A stretch of DNA of 64,000 nucleotides from Rhodocyclales bacterium (GCA_026399475.1 JAPLQY010000071.1:1-64000); one strand, 5' to 3'; positions 19,745 through 29,516 are shown, counted from the first letter of the stretch. Made by a program: numbers and translations. Notes: generated by a model not told the origin, from the letters alone.

Positions 19745-19815
19745 TGCGCTCATGATGGGTGATTTGTGATTGAATACCGACAATACTGAAATTCTTCAAT
19801 TCGGAGGTAAAACGT

Positions 19816-20730
19816 ATGGCCGATCGCCGGCTCCAGGTTTTTCACGCGGTTGCCAAGCAGTTGTCGTTTACCAAGGCAGCCGAAGTCCTGTTCATGACGC
19901 AACCCGCTGTGACTTTTCAGATCAAGCAGCTCGAAGAGCACTTCAATACGCGGCTGTTTGATCGTGGTCACGGACGTATAACGCTGACGCCGGCCGGCGA
20001 GGTGGTGCTTGGCTACGCGGAAAAGATCCTTGGTCTGGCGTCGGAAATGGACGTGCGCCTGTCGGAATTGACTGGCGAGATCAGCGGATCCCTGATGGTT
20101 GGCGGATCGACCACGGTCGCCGAATTCATGCTGCCGGGGATACTCGGGGAATTCAAGTCGACCTATCCGAACGTGCGCTCGCGCCTCATTGTCGGCAATT
20201 CGGAGACGATCGAGAGTCGCGTCATGGAACACACCATCGACATCGGTTTCATCGAATCGCTCTCGCACGCGCCAAATCTGGAATGCGAGGTATGCTGCGA
20301 TGACGAGCTGGTGGTGATCTGTCATCCGCGCTTTCCGCTGGCGAGGCACAAGGAACTGACCCCGCAGAAACTGCTGGAGCATGCATTCATTTCACGTGAG
20401 CCCGGTTCCGGAACGCGCGAATTCACCGAAAACTACCTGCGCAGTGCGGGAATCGCACTCGATCAGATGAACATGGTGATGGAACTCGGCAGCCCGATTG
20501 CCCTCAATGGGGTCGTCGAAACCGGCCTGGGCTTCGCCATCGCCTCGCGCGCCTCGGTGACCAAGGAGCAGCGGCTGGGGGACATTGTGGCGATACCGCT
20601 CAAGCCGCGCCTGATCCGTACACTTTCAATGGTGTATCCGAAAGAGAAGTTCCGCTCGCGGCTGGTGGCCACCTTCGTCGAATTCGCTTCTGTGCGGTTG
20701 CGCGCGCTGATCTCGAAGAAGCCAGCCTAG
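19816..20730 (+). CDS. LysR-type transcriptional regulator
   Basis: A 304-residue LysR-family regulator: winged helix at 1-60 (FTKAAEVLFMTQPAVTFQIKQLE) and a periplasmic-binding-like effector domain from about residue 90. The effector domain has PGSGTREFTENYL and ALNGVVETGLGFAI, as in the CysL/CbbR-like subgroup; the effector cannot be named. It is divergent from lplT, and 8 bases upstream of alr on the same strand, so it may be cotranscribed with alr. AATTCGGAGG precedes the ATG at 19816 at good spacing. Confidence 0.93.
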   Translation: MADRRLQVFHAVAKQLSFTKAAEVLFMTQPAVTFQIKQLEEHFNTRLFDRGHGRITLTPAGEVVLGYAEKILGLASEMDVRLSELTGEISGSLMVGGSTTVAEFMLPGILGEFKSTYPNVRSRLIVGNSETIESRVMEHTIDIGFIESLSHAPNLECEVCCDDELVVICHPRFPLARHKELTPQKLLEHAFISREPGSGTREFTENYLRSAGIALDQMNMVMELGSPIALNGVVETGLGFAIASRASVTKEQRLGDIVAIPLKPRLIRTLSMVYPKEKFRSRLVATFVEFASVRLRALISKKPA

Positions 20731-20738
20731 GGCGGAGC

Positions 20739-21830
20739 ATGTCGCGACCGATACGCGCACGCCTTGACTGGTCGGCGCTGCGCCACAATCACCAGGTCGT
20801 GCGGCGCTACGCGGGCGGTGCCCGGGTCTGGAGCGTGGTCAAGGCCGATGCCTATGGCCATGGCCTGTTGTCTGCGGCGCGTGCCCTGGGCGACGCCACC
20901 GACGGCTTTGCGCTGGTGGAACTCGAAGGTGCCATGGCGCTGCGCGATGCCGGGTTCTCCCATCCGATCCTGATGCTGGAAGGTCTTTATCAGGCGGATG
21001 AACTGCCTTTGTTCGCCGAGCTTGAACTGATTCCCGTGCTGCATACCCTGTGGCAGGTCGATGCGCTGGCCGACGCCTGCCTGCCGTTGCGCCTGCCGGT
21101 TTATCTGAAGCTCAATAGCGGCATGAACCGGCTGGGTTTCAACGAAGACGAATTTACCGCGGCGCTGGCCAGGCTCGCTGCCGCCGACTGCGTCGCATCC
21201 GTCACGCTCATGACGCATTTTGCCGATGCTGACGAAGCGCGTGGCATTCATCAGCAACTCGAGCGTTTTCGCGCCATGGCGGGCAGCCGCGAGTTGCCCG
21301 TGTCGCTGGCCAATTCTGCCGCCTTGCTGCGCTTCCCGGAGGCCGTGGGAGACTGGGTGCGACCCGGTATCATGCTCTACGGGTCTTCACCCTTTCCCGC
21401 CATGAAAAGTGCCGACGAGCTCGATCTGCTGCCCGTGATGACGCTCGAAAGCGAGTTGATCGCCGTGCGCGAACTCGAGCCCGGCGACGCGGTGGGCTAT
21501 GGCAGCAGTTTCGTTGCCGAGAAGCCCATGCGCGTTGGCGTGGTGGCCTGTGGTTACGCCGATGGCTACCCGCGCCAGGCGCCTACCGGAACGCCGGTGC
21601 AGATCGGCGGACGACGCACGCGCACGCTGGGCCGTGTCTCGATGGACAAGATCTGCGTCGATTTGAGCGGGCTGCCGGCGAACATTGGCATTGGTGACCC
21701 GGCAACGCTGTGGGGTGGCGAGGGCAACATGTACCTGCCCGCGGACGATGTGGCTACCGCGGCGGGCACCGTGGCCTACGAACTGTTCTGTGCTCTTGCG
21801 GCGCGCGTGCCGATCATTGAAGTCAGCTAA
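20739..21830 (+). CDS. alr: Alanine racemase
   Basis: A PLP enzyme converting L-alanine to D-alanine for peptidoglycan. The 363-residue protein has the PLP lysine K35 in VVKADAYGHG, the substrate-side loop MNRLGF, and the second catalytic base Tyr in ACGYADGYPR of the C-terminal beta domain; GRVSMDKICVDL is another family signature. The length is typical. It follows the LysR gene by 8 bases and its stop shares a base with the radA start (TAATG), an arrangement that implies cotranslation with a repair gene. Confidence 0.97.
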   Translation: MSRPIRARLDWSALRHNHQVVRRYAGGARVWSVVKADAYGHGLLSAARALGDATDGFALVELEGAMALRDAGFSHPILMLEGLYQADELPLFAELELIPVLHTLWQVDALADACLPLRLPVYLKLNSGMNRLGFNEDEFTAALARLAAADCVASVTLMTHFADADEARGIHQQLERFRAMAGSRELPVSLANSAALLRFPEAVGDWVRPGIMLYGSSPFPAMKSADELDLLPVMTLESELIAVRELEPGDAVGYGSSFVAEKPMRVGVVACGYADGYPRQAPTGTPVQIGGRRTRTLGRVSMDKICVDLSGLPANIGIGDPATLWGGEGNMYLPADDVATAAGTVAYELFCALAARVPIIEVS

Positions 21831-23197
21831 TGGCGAAGGCTAAGACACAGTATTCCTGCACCGAGTGCGGCACCAGTTCGCCCAAGTGGCAGGGGCAGTG
21901 TCCGGGTTGTGGACAGTGGAACACGCTGGTCGAGGCGGTGATTGAAACCGCAGCGCCGGCAGGGCGCAACTTTGATGCGCTCGGGGGCGCCAGCGGCTTG
22001 CAGATGCTGGCCGAGATTCGTCCGCGTGAAGAGCCGCGCCAACCCACCGGGGTCGAGGAATTCGACCGCGTGCTGGGCGGCGGGCTGGTTGCAGGCGGCG
22101 TGGTGCTGATCGGCGGCGATCCCGGCATCGGCAAGTCGACTCTGTTGTTGCAGGCTCTGGCGCGCCTGGCCCAGGCCGGCGAAAACGTGCTCTATGTTTC
22201 CGGCGAGGAATCCGGCGAGCAGGTTGCCTTGCGCGCCCGGCGTTTGCAACTGGATGTCGGCCGCATGCAATTGCTGGCCGAGATCAATCTCGAAAGGATA
22301 CTGGCCACGCTGATCAAGCTTCGACCGGCCGTGGCGGTGATCGACTCGATCCAGACGGTGTGGTCGGATGCGATGCAATCGGCGCCCGGCTCGGTGGCCC
22401 AGGTGCGCGAATGCGCCGCGCAGCTGACGCGCTTCGCCAAGCAAAGCGGCACCTGCGTAATACTCGTCGGGCATGTCACCAAGGAGGGCAGCCTGGCCGG
22501 TCCGCGCGTGCTGGAACACATGGTCGACACCGTGCTCTACTTCGAAGGCGACACGCATTCGAGCTTCCGCCTGGTGCGTGCGGTGAAGAACCGTTTCGGC
22601 GCCGTCAATGAACTGGGCGTGTTTGCCATGACCGAGAAAGGGCTGCGCGGCGTCGCCAATCCTTCGGCCCTGTTTCTTTCGCAGCACTCGCTGGACGTCG
22701 CCGGTTCCTGCGTGTTGTGTACCCAGGAAGGCACAAGGCCCCTGCTGGTGGAGATCCAGGCGCTGGTCGATGGCTCGCAGGCGCCCAATCCACGCCGGCT
22801 CACGGTGGGCCTCGAACAGAATCGCCTGGCGATGTTGCTGGCCGTATTGCATCGTCATGCCGGGATCGTCTGCGGCGATCAGGATGTGTTCGTCAATGCC
22901 GTCGGTGGCGTCAAGATTGCCGAACCGGCGGCCGATCTCGCGGTGTTGCTGGCCATCGTTTCGTCATTACGCAACAAGGCGTTGCCGGGCAAGCTGGTGG
23001 TCTTCGGCGAAGTCGGCCTGGCCGGCGAGATCCGCCCCGCGCCACGCGGCCAGGAGCGTCTCAAGGAAGCCGCAAAACTGGGCTTCACCCACGCCATCGT
23101 GCCCAAGGCGAATGCGCCAAGGCAGGCCATCAAGGGCATCGAAGTCATCGCCCTCGACCGCATCGAGCAGGCCATCGAACAGATGCGGGCCTGGTGA
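21830..23197 (+). CDS. radA: DNA repair protein RadA
   Basis: RadA (Sms) is a RecA-like branch-migration helicase that works in recombinational repair. The 455-residue protein has a four-Cys zinc finger (C10, C13, C24, C27), Walker A at about 95-103 (GGDPGIGKS), the RadA-specific VKNRFGA motif and a Lon-like C-terminal domain (from about 285). The length is standard. It is coupled to alr upstream. Its stop overlaps the GTG start of the permease gene. Confidence 0.97.
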   Translation: MAKAKTQYSCTECGTSSPKWQGQCPGCGQWNTLVEAVIETAAPAGRNFDALGGASGLQMLAEIRPREEPRQPTGVEEFDRVLGGGLVAGGVVLIGGDPGIGKSTLLLQALARLAQAGENVLYVSGEESGEQVALRARRLQLDVGRMQLLAEINLERILATLIKLRPAVAVIDSIQTVWSDAMQSAPGSVAQVRECAAQLTRFAKQSGTCVILVGHVTKEGSLAGPRVLEHMVDTVLYFEGDTHSSFRLVRAVKNRFGAVNELGVFAMTEKGLRGVANPSALFLSQHSLDVAGSCVLCTQEGTRPLLVEIQALVDGSQAPNPRRLTVGLEQNRLAMLLAVLHRHAGIVCGDQDVFVNAVGGVKIAEPAADLAVLLAIVSSLRNKALPGKLVVFGEVGLAGEIRPAPRGQERLKEAAKLGFTHAIVPKANAPRQAIKGIEVIALDRIEQAIEQMRAW

Positions 23198-25692
23198 ATA
23201 CGGTTTCATCCATCAGACTGGCTTTGCGCATGCTTGCGCGCGACTGGCGCGCCGGCGAACTCATGGTGCTGGGCATTGCCCTGATGCTGGCGGTTGCGGC
23301 TCTGACCAGCGTCGGTTTTCTGACCGACCGTGTCGAGCAGGCTCTGAAACTCGAATCGCACCAGTTGCTCGGCGGCGACCTGCTGCTGACCGCGGATCAT
23401 CCGTGGCCCGACCGTTTCCGCCAGGAGGCGGCGACGCGTGGTCTGCGGCAGGCCGAGAGCGTAACTTTTCCCAGCATGGTGAGCCTCGGCAATGCGGCAC
23501 TGCTCGCAGAAATCAAGGCCGTGTCGATCGGTTATCCGCTGCGCGGCAGCTTGCGCACCGCGCCAGTACTCAACGCCCTCGATAGCGAAACTGCGCGGGT
23601 GCCGCAAGCAGGTGAAGCCTGGCCCGACGAACGACTGGCGACAACTCTGAGTCTTGCCGCCGGAACCTCGCTGGCACTCGGGCGCATTGCGGTCGTCAGC
23701 GGCCCGGTGCTGACGCTGGAACCGGATCGCGGCATGAACGTGTTTGCCCTTGCGCCGCGCCTGATGATCAACCTCGCCGACCTGCCGGCGACCGGACTGA
23801 TCCAGAGCGGCAGTCGCGTCAGCTATCGTTTGCATCTGGCCGGCCCATCGCCGACGGTTGCAGAGTTTGAAGCCTGGGCCAGGATGCAGCTTGGACGCGG
23901 CGAAAGAATCGAAAGCCTGGACAACGCGCGGCCCGAAATACGCAACGTAACTGAACGGGCGCAGCGATTTTTGCGCCTGGCTGCGCTGCTGGCCGTGATT
24001 CTTGCCGCGGTTGCCGTGGCCCTGGCCGCCGAGCGCTACATGCGGCGCCATCTCGATGGCTGCGCCGTGATGCGCTGCATGGGCGCGTCGGCAAGGCAAT
24101 TGCTGCTGATTCACGGCGGCGAATTCCTGCTGTTCGGCCTGGGTGCGACCCTGGCCGGTTGCGCAGTCGGCTTTGCCGTGCAGGCGGCGCTGCAACAGTT
24201 GCTGGCCGGTCTGCTGGTGACGAAGTTGCCTGCGCCGTCGCTGCTGCCCTGGCTGCATGGCCTGCTGGTCGGCCTCACGCTGATCATCGGTTTTGCGCTG
24301 CCGCCCCTGCTGCGTCTGAAGCGTGTACCGACGATACGCGTGCTGCGCCGCGAATGGAGCGGGTCCGAGCCGGCTTCGGTCAGTGCCTATCTGTTGGGTG
24401 CGCTGGTGCTGGCCGCTTTGATGCTGTGGATGGCGGGGGAGCTGCGCCTGGGACTGATTGTGCTGGCCGGTTTCATGATCGCGCTCGGCTTCTTTGCGCT
24501 GATGGCGCGGGTGCTGCTTGCGGCGCTGGGCCGTCTGCGCCCGGCAGGCAGGGGCTATGGCTGGCGTCATGGACTGGCCAACCTGCGCCGCCGGCTGGCC
24601 GCAACGCTGGTGCAGGCGGTGGCGCTGGCACTGGGCCTGACGGCCCTGCTGTTGCTCACCGTGGCGCGCGGCGATTTGCTCGACAGCTGGCTGGCTCGCG
24701 TACCGGCCAATGCGCCCAATCGTTTCGCGATCAACATCCAGCCCGATCAGCGTGTCGCCATCGCCGACTTCTTCAAGGCGCGCGGGCTGCCGGCGCCGGA
24801 ACTCGAGCCGATGGTGCGCGGTCGCCTGATACAGGTCAATGGCCGGCCGGTCGGGCCGGAAAGCTATGCCGATGATCGCGCCCAGCGCCTTGTCGATCGG
24901 GAATTCAATCTGTCGTGGTCGGCCGTGCTTCCTGCCGGCAACACGGTCAATGGGGGGCGCTGGCATGGAGCTGCGCGGGCGGCAGAGTTTTCGGTGGAGC
25001 AGGGCCTGGCCGAGACGCTGAATCTCAAGCTGGGCGACCGCCTCGCCTACGACATTGCCGGCAACCGGGTCGAGGCGGTCATCACCAGTCTCCGCAAGCT
25101 CGATTGGGATTCGATGCGCGTCAATTTCTTTGTCATGTCACCACCCGGCGTGCTGGACAACTTCCCCGTCAGCTACATCACCAGCTTTCATCTGCCCGCC
25201 GATAAAGCAGACGTCATACCGGAGCTGGTTCGGGCTTTCCCCAACCTGACCGTGATCGATGTCGCCGCGTTGGTCAGGCAGTTGCATGCCACGATAGATC
25301 AGGTCGCGCGCGCCGTACAGCTGGTGTTCGGCTTCGCCGTGCTGGCCGGTCTGGCGGTGCTGTATGCGGCCCTGCAAGCCAGCAGCGACGAGCGCCGCCA
25401 CGAGCTTGCCGTGCTGCGCGCGCTGGGCGCCCGCAGCCGGCAGTTGTCCGCAGCGTTGCTGGCCGAGTTTGCGGCGCTCGGGGCACTTGCCGGCCTGCTT
25501 GCCGGCATTGCCGCCAGCCTCATCGGCTGGGGTCTGGCGCGCTTTGCGTTTCGTCTCGATTACCTGCCGCAGCCGGGATTGTGGGTCATCGGCCTGCTGG
25601 CCGGCGCGGTGCTGGTCGTCGCGGCGGGCTGGCTCGGCGCTTCGTCGATGTTGCGGCAGTCTGCGTTGCCGGCTCTGAGGGCTGCGCAGTAA
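23194..25692 (+). CDS. FtsX-type ABC transporter permease (YbbP-like)
   Basis: An 832-residue inner-membrane permease of the MacB/FtsX superfamily. It has one N-terminal membrane helix, a periplasmic domain, and two FtsX-like blocks of membrane segments (about 265-345 and 710-825), with extra helices in between (about 390-440 and 465-500), the YbbP architecture. YbbP works with ATPase YbbA and is linked to the lysophospholipase TesA, but neither gene is next to it. The start is a GTG overlapping the radA stop, after which SIRLALRMLARDW opens the first helix; translation is thus probably coupled to radA. The gene ends 14 bases from the convergent amino-acid permease gene. Confidence 0.88.
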   Translation: MNTVSSIRLALRMLARDWRAGELMVLGIALMLAVAALTSVGFLTDRVEQALKLESHQLLGGDLLLTADHPWPDRFRQEAATRGLRQAESVTFPSMVSLGNAALLAEIKAVSIGYPLRGSLRTAPVLNALDSETARVPQAGEAWPDERLATTLSLAAGTSLALGRIAVVSGPVLTLEPDRGMNVFALAPRLMINLADLPATGLIQSGSRVSYRLHLAGPSPTVAEFEAWARMQLGRGERIESLDNARPEIRNVTERAQRFLRLAALLAVILAAVAVALAAERYMRRHLDGCAVMRCMGASARQLLLIHGGEFLLFGLGATLAGCAVGFAVQAALQQLLAGLLVTKLPAPSLLPWLHGLLVGLTLIIGFALPPLLRLKRVPTIRVLRREWSGSEPASVSAYLLGALVLAALMLWMAGELRLGLIVLAGFMIALGFFALMARVLLAALGRLRPAGRGYGWRHGLANLRRRLAATLVQAVALALGLTALLLLTVARGDLLDSWLARVPANAPNRFAINIQPDQRVAIADFFKARGLPAPELEPMVRGRLIQVNGRPVGPESYADDRAQRLVDREFNLSWSAVLPAGNTVNGGRWHGAARAAEFSVEQGLAETLNLKLGDRLAYDIAGNRVEAVITSLRKLDWDSMRVNFFVMSPPGVLDNFPVSYITSFHLPADKADVIPELVRAFPNLTVIDVAALVRQLHATIDQVARAVQLVFGFAVLAGLAVLYAALQASSDERRHELAVLRALGARSRQLSAALLAEFAALGALAGLLAGIAASLIGWGLARFAFRLDYLPQPGLWVIGLLAGAVLVVAAGWLGASSMLRQSALPALRAAQ

Positions 25693-25706
25693 TATCCGGC
25701 ACCTTC

Positions 25707-26774
25707 TCAGGGCGGGGGTCGCGAAATTCCGGTCCCGAGTTCCATGCTGCGGCTGAAGCGTGACATCGCGTAGCAGCCGATCCAGTAGATCAGGCCGATG
25801 AACAGATAGCCCTCGAGGTAAAAGGAGCGCCACTCGGCATCGCCTGCCAGTGCCAGCGAAAGCGCGCCGGTCAACTCGTAGAGACTGACTATGGTCACCA
25901 GCGACGTGTCCTTGAAGACGCTGGCAGCGCTGTTCATCATCGACGGAATCACGGCACGCAGCGCCTGCGGCAGGATGATCCAGCGCATGGCCTGCCAGCG
26001 GCCGAGGCCCAGAGCCGCTGCGGCGTCATGCTGGCCGGCGGGTACCGCCTGCAAGCCGCCGCGCACAGTTTCGGAGAGGTAGGCGGCGGCAAACAGCACG
26101 ATGCCGGCTTGCACCCGCAGCAGCACGTCGACCGAGAAACCCTGCGGCAGGATGATGGGGAACAGGAAGGAAGCCAGGAACAGCACCGAAATCAGCGGCA
26201 CGCCGCGCACCAGTTCGACATAGACCGTGCATAGGCCACGCAGCAGCGGCATACCGGATTGACGTCCGAGGGCGACCAGGATTGCCAGCGGAAAAGCCAA
26301 CAGCATGCCTGTGGTCGCCAGCAGCAGCGTTAGCGGAAAGCCGCCCCATTGATCGCTGCCAACGGGACCGAGGCCGAAATATCCGCCGCCCATGAGCAGG
26401 AAAAAAACCGGCAGGGCCAGAGCCCAGGCCGCCAGCAAAGGCCTGCGTGCCAACAGGCGCAGGCCGCTGGCGACAATCACCAGAAGCAGCAATCCGGTCG
26501 CCAGCAGTGGCCGCCACTGTTCGGCATGGGGATAGCGCCCGAACAGGATGAAGCGGTATTTCTCGGTCACCACGCCCCAGCAGGCGCCCGCATGATTCAC
26601 TGCCTGGCAGGCGGCGGCATCAGCCTTGAATACGGCTTGCAACAGCATCCAGTCGATCAGTCCGGGCAACCAGTGGAGTGCAGCCGCCAACAGCACCAGC
26701 GTTGTCAGGCCGCTGAACGCATCCGAAAACAGGTTGCGTCGCAGCCAGTCCCGAGTTGCCGCGAGCTGATTCAT
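25707..26774 (-). CDS. Amino-acid ABC transporter permease (AapM-like)
   Basis: A 355-residue inner-membrane permease of the polar amino acid (HAAT) family. It has eight or so membrane segments and the ATPase-contact EAA loop in the C-terminal half (about 255-285: ETVRGGLQAVPAGQ, then PQALRAVIPS). It resembles AapM/BztC-type second permeases. The ATG at 26774 overlaps the stop of the upstream permease (ATGA); longer starts lie inside that gene. In Aap operons the ATPase gene follows this one, but here the next gene is the convergent FtsX-type permease 14 bases away. Confidence 0.9.
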   Translation of the reverse strand: MNQLAATRDWLRRNLFSDAFSGLTTLVLLAAALHWLPGLIDWMLLQAVFKADAAACQAVNHAGACWGVVTEKYRFILFGRYPHAEQWRPLLATGLLLLVIVASGLRLLARRPLLAAWALALPVFFLLMGGGYFGLGPVGSDQWGGFPLTLLLATTGMLLAFPLAILVALGRQSGMPLLRGLCTVYVELVRGVPLISVLFLASFLFPIILPQGFSVDVLLRVQAGIVLFAAAYLSETVRGGLQAVPAGQHDAAAALGLGRWQAMRWIILPQALRAVIPSMMNSAASVFKDTSLVTIVSLYELTGALSLALAGDAEWRSFYLEGYLFIGLIYWIGCYAMSRFSRSMELGTGISRPPP

Positions 26775-27760
26775 GAGCGCTCTGCCCAGCGCCCGCTGCG
26801 CCGTTCCAGCCAGGCGCTGAGCCAGGCCGTCAGCAGCGAGATGATCAGATACACTGCCATGATCAGGGCGATGCATTCGGCAGCGCGGCCGGTCTGGTTG
26901 AGCGTGGTGTTGGCCACCGACACCAGATCGGGATAGCCGATGGCGACGGCCAGCGAGGCGTTCTTGGTCAGGCTCAGATGCTGGTTGGTCAGCGGCGGGA
27001 TGATGCTGCGCAGGGCTTGCGGCAGCAGTACCAGGCGGAACAGCTGGACTCGCGTCATGCCCAGCGCCAGCGCGGCATCGCTTTGCCCGCGCGGCACTGC
27101 CTGAATTCCGGCGCGTACGGTTTCCGCGACATAGGCGGCGGAGTACAGACTCAGCCCGAGCAGCAGGGCAAGAAACTCCGGGGTCAGCGCCGCACCGCCG
27201 ACGATGCTCATTTCGCCGCGCAGCGGCAGGTCGAACAGGGCGCCGTCGCCAACGAGCCAGGGCAAGGAAAGGCCGCTCTTGCTGAGGAAGACATGCGGCG
27301 CGAGCTCCAGCGCCTCGCTAGCCAGCGGCAGCAGGTCGGTCACGACGAAATACCAGGCCAGCAATTGCAGCAGCAGCGGCACGTTGCGCAGCGCCTCGAC
27401 GTAGGCAGTGCATAGTCCGCGCAGCAGCAGATTGGGCGACAGCCGGCCGAGGCCGATCAGGGTGCCCAGCAGGGTGCTGATGACGATCGCCGGCAATGCC
27501 ACGCGCAGCGTGTTGGCCAGCCCGGCGGCCAGCGCCCATAGCGTGCTGTCGGCGGAATCGAAAGGCAGCAGGCTCTCGCCGATGGCAAAGCCGGCAGGCT
27601 CCGTCAGGAAGCCGAAGCCGCTGCGAATCCCGCGTTCGGCCATGTTGGCGGCGGTGACATCCAGCAACCACCAGAGCGCGACCAGCAGCCCTGCGGCCAG
27701 CAGCGCCTGGACGGTCAGGGCGCGTCCGCGCCGGCCTTGCATCGCTGGTGAATCAGCCAA
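26771..27760 (-). CDS. Amino-acid ABC transporter permease (AapQ-like)
   Basis: A 329-residue membrane permease of the same family, first of the pair. The N-terminal helix is followed by a large periplasmic loop and the conserved core with AYVEALRNVPLLLQLLAWY, the AapQ hallmark. The EAA-type loop ETVRAGIQAVPRGQ is followed by LPQALRSIIPP. With the downstream partner it should form the heterodimeric channel. It lies 24 bases after the binding-protein gene. Confidence 0.92.
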   Translation of the reverse strand: MADSPAMQGRRGRALTVQALLAAGLLVALWWLLDVTAANMAERGIRSGFGFLTEPAGFAIGESLLPFDSADSTLWALAAGLANTLRVALPAIVISTLLGTLIGLGRLSPNLLLRGLCTAYVEALRNVPLLLQLLAWYFVVTDLLPLASEALELAPHVFLSKSGLSLPWLVGDGALFDLPLRGEMSIVGGAALTPEFLALLLGLSLYSAAYVAETVRAGIQAVPRGQSDAALALGMTRVQLFRLVLLPQALRSIIPPLTNQHLSLTKNASLAVAIGYPDLVSVANTTLNQTGRAAECIALIMAVYLIISLLTAWLSAWLERRSGRWAERS

Positions 27761-27784
27761 GAGTCGGCGCCGGGCATACGGCTA

Positions 27785-28822
27785 TTAGCGCACCGGCGGC
27801 GCGTACATCAGGCCGCCCTTGTTCCACAGGGCATTGGCGCCGCGCGGCAGCTTCAGCGGCGATGCACTGCCGACATTGCGCTGGAATATCTCGCCATAGT
27901 TGCCGACCGCCTTCACGGCCCGTGCCGCCCAGTCGCGGTCGAGCCCGAGCAGCTTGCCGCTGTCCTCGGCGCTGCCCAGCAGGCGCTGGATGGCCGGGTC
28001 GGTGCCGGCCTTCATCTGCTCGACGTTGGCTTGGGTGATGCCGTATTCCTCGGCTTCGATCAGGGCGAAGATCACCCACTTGACGATCGCGAACCACTCG
28101 TCGTCGCCACGCCGCACTACCGGCCCCAGCGGTTCCTTCGAGATCAGTTCGGGCAGCACCACATAGTCATCCGGCTGCGGCGCCTCCTTGCTGCGGATGA
28201 AGGCCAGCGCCGACGCGTCGGTGGTGTAGGCCTGACAGCGTCCGCTGAAAAAGGCCTTGATCGAGGCCTCGAATTTCTCGAACACCACGGGCTTGATTTT
28301 GATGCCCTGCGCCTTGAACCAGTCGCTCAGGTTCTTCTCCGTCGTGGTGCCCGACTGCACGCAGATCTCGGCATTCTTCAACTGCTTTGCGCTGGCGATC
28401 TTGAGCTTCTTCGGCACCAGGAAGCCCTGCCCGTCGTAGTAGGTCACCGCGGTGAAATGCAGACCCAGCGAAGCGTCCCGCGTCAATGTCCAGGTCGTGT
28501 TGCGCGAGAGCAGATCCACTTCGCCCGACTGCAAAGCGGTGAAGCGCTGCTGGGCGTTGAGCGGAACGTACTTGACCTTGTTCGGATCGTTCAGCACGGC
28601 GGCCGCAATGGCGCGGCAGACATCGACATCGAGCCCGCTCCAGCGGCCCTGGCTGTCTGCCGAGGAAAAGCCGATCACGCCGGTGCTGACGCCGCACACC
28701 AGTTGCCCCCGCTGTTTGATCTGGTCGAGGCTTTTGCCCGCCTGAGCGGCGCTCCAAGAGAGGCCGACCGCCAGCAGTACGATGGCGGTGCGCAGGCAGC
28801 GGGCGCGGTTCGGGAATGTCAT
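27785..28822 (-). CDS. Amino-acid ABC transporter substrate-binding protein
   Basis: A 345-residue periplasmic binding protein of family 3 (AapJ-like), feeding general or polar L-amino acids to the two permeases. A signal peptide (LLAVGLSWSAAQA, cleavage near residue 29) is followed by LDQIKQRGQLVCGVSTGVIGFS, a signature of this branch, and by WSGLDVDVCRAIAAAV. The ATG at 28822 places the signal peptide properly; the frame is open upstream but lacks a leader-like start. It is the first gene of the leftward operon. Confidence 0.92.
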   Translation of the reverse strand: MTFPNRARCLRTAIVLLAVGLSWSAAQAGKSLDQIKQRGQLVCGVSTGVIGFSSADSQGRWSGLDVDVCRAIAAAVLNDPNKVKYVPLNAQQRFTALQSGEVDLLSRNTTWTLTRDASLGLHFTAVTYYDGQGFLVPKKLKIASAKQLKNAEICVQSGTTTEKNLSDWFKAQGIKIKPVVFEKFEASIKAFFSGRCQAYTTDASALAFIRSKEAPQPDDYVVLPELISKEPLGPVVRRGDDEWFAIVKWVIFALIEAEEYGITQANVEQMKAGTDPAIQRLLGSAEDSGKLLGLDRDWAARAVKAVGNYGEIFQRNVGSASPLKLPRGANALWNKGGLMYAPPVR

Positions 28823-29003
28823 GGGGCGGGCGGGAAAGGCGCGGAGTCGGACGTGCCTTGATTCTATCAAGGGATAGCTTTTGCTCCCGGCCAGACAGTG
28901 AGACACTGTCGCCTGATCGGTGCCAGCGAAATACGGGAGGATGGCGGATAACCGGCCGAGGCATAGATCTTTGGATCCGAAGATTTGCATTGGGGGGGGC
29001 GAA

Positions 29004-29516
29004 ATGAAGGGAATTGGAGTTTCGCTGGCGCTTGCTTTCGCATTGACGCTTGGCGCTTGCGGTGGCAATGACCTGGCGCCGGAACTGCAACGCGGGGTCG
29101 TCATGGTCAAGTTGATGACCTCACCCATGCGCCTGTCCCAGTCGATGTACAGCGCGGTCCAGGACGGCAAGCCATCGACCTATGTCAACTTCATGTTCTC
29201 CACCATGGGTGCCGCGGAGTGGCCGGACTCGGAAGAAGCCGCGGAGCGGGATCCGGAGTTGAAGGAACAGGCGGCGGCCGGACGTTTGGCGCTGGCGCCG
29301 AAAGGCGTGTCATTTGCGGCCAACGCACCCGACCCGGCCAAATTGCGCCAGATCGTGCTGAAGGCCGATGACGCGAAGGGGATGCTTTTCATCGAGGTCT
29401 ACGACAACCCTTCGGCCAGGCCTTTGCTGGTCGAAACCATCCGCTTGCCGAAGGTCGAACCAGCGCCCGGCGTGATTGAAAAATACAGCAGCAGAAAGGA
29501 TCTGGGCAGCGAGTAG
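29004..29516 (+). CDS. Hypothetical lipoprotein
   Basis: A 170-residue predicted lipoprotein of unknown function. The N-terminal hydrophobic segment ends in a lipobox LGAC (Cys at about residue 18), followed by GGND, so it is probably attached to a membrane on the periplasmic side. The mature part is acidic and has no motif I recognise. The ATG at 29004 is chosen because it starts the signal peptide. The 181 bases between it and the divergent binding-protein gene show no clear promoter. Confidence 0.75.
   Translation: MKGIGVSLALAFALTLGACGGNDLAPELQRGVVMVKLMTSPMRLSQSMYSAVQDGKPSTYVNFMFSTMGAAEWPDSEEAAERDPELKEQAAAGRLALAPKGVSFAANAPDPAKLRQIVLKADDAKGMLFIEVYDNPSARPLLVETIRLPKVEPAPGVIEKYSSRKDLGSE

Noticed and set aside
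23206-24966. Long minus-strand open frame opposite the FtsX-type permease
   Set aside because: Rich in Gln/Arg/His in a low-complexity manner, typical of the antisense of Leu/Ala-rich membrane proteins.
25600-28900. An ATP-binding gene for the amino-acid transporter
   Set aside because: No Walker A/signature-motif frame of suitable length is present on either strand in this stretch; both ends of the operon abut other genes.
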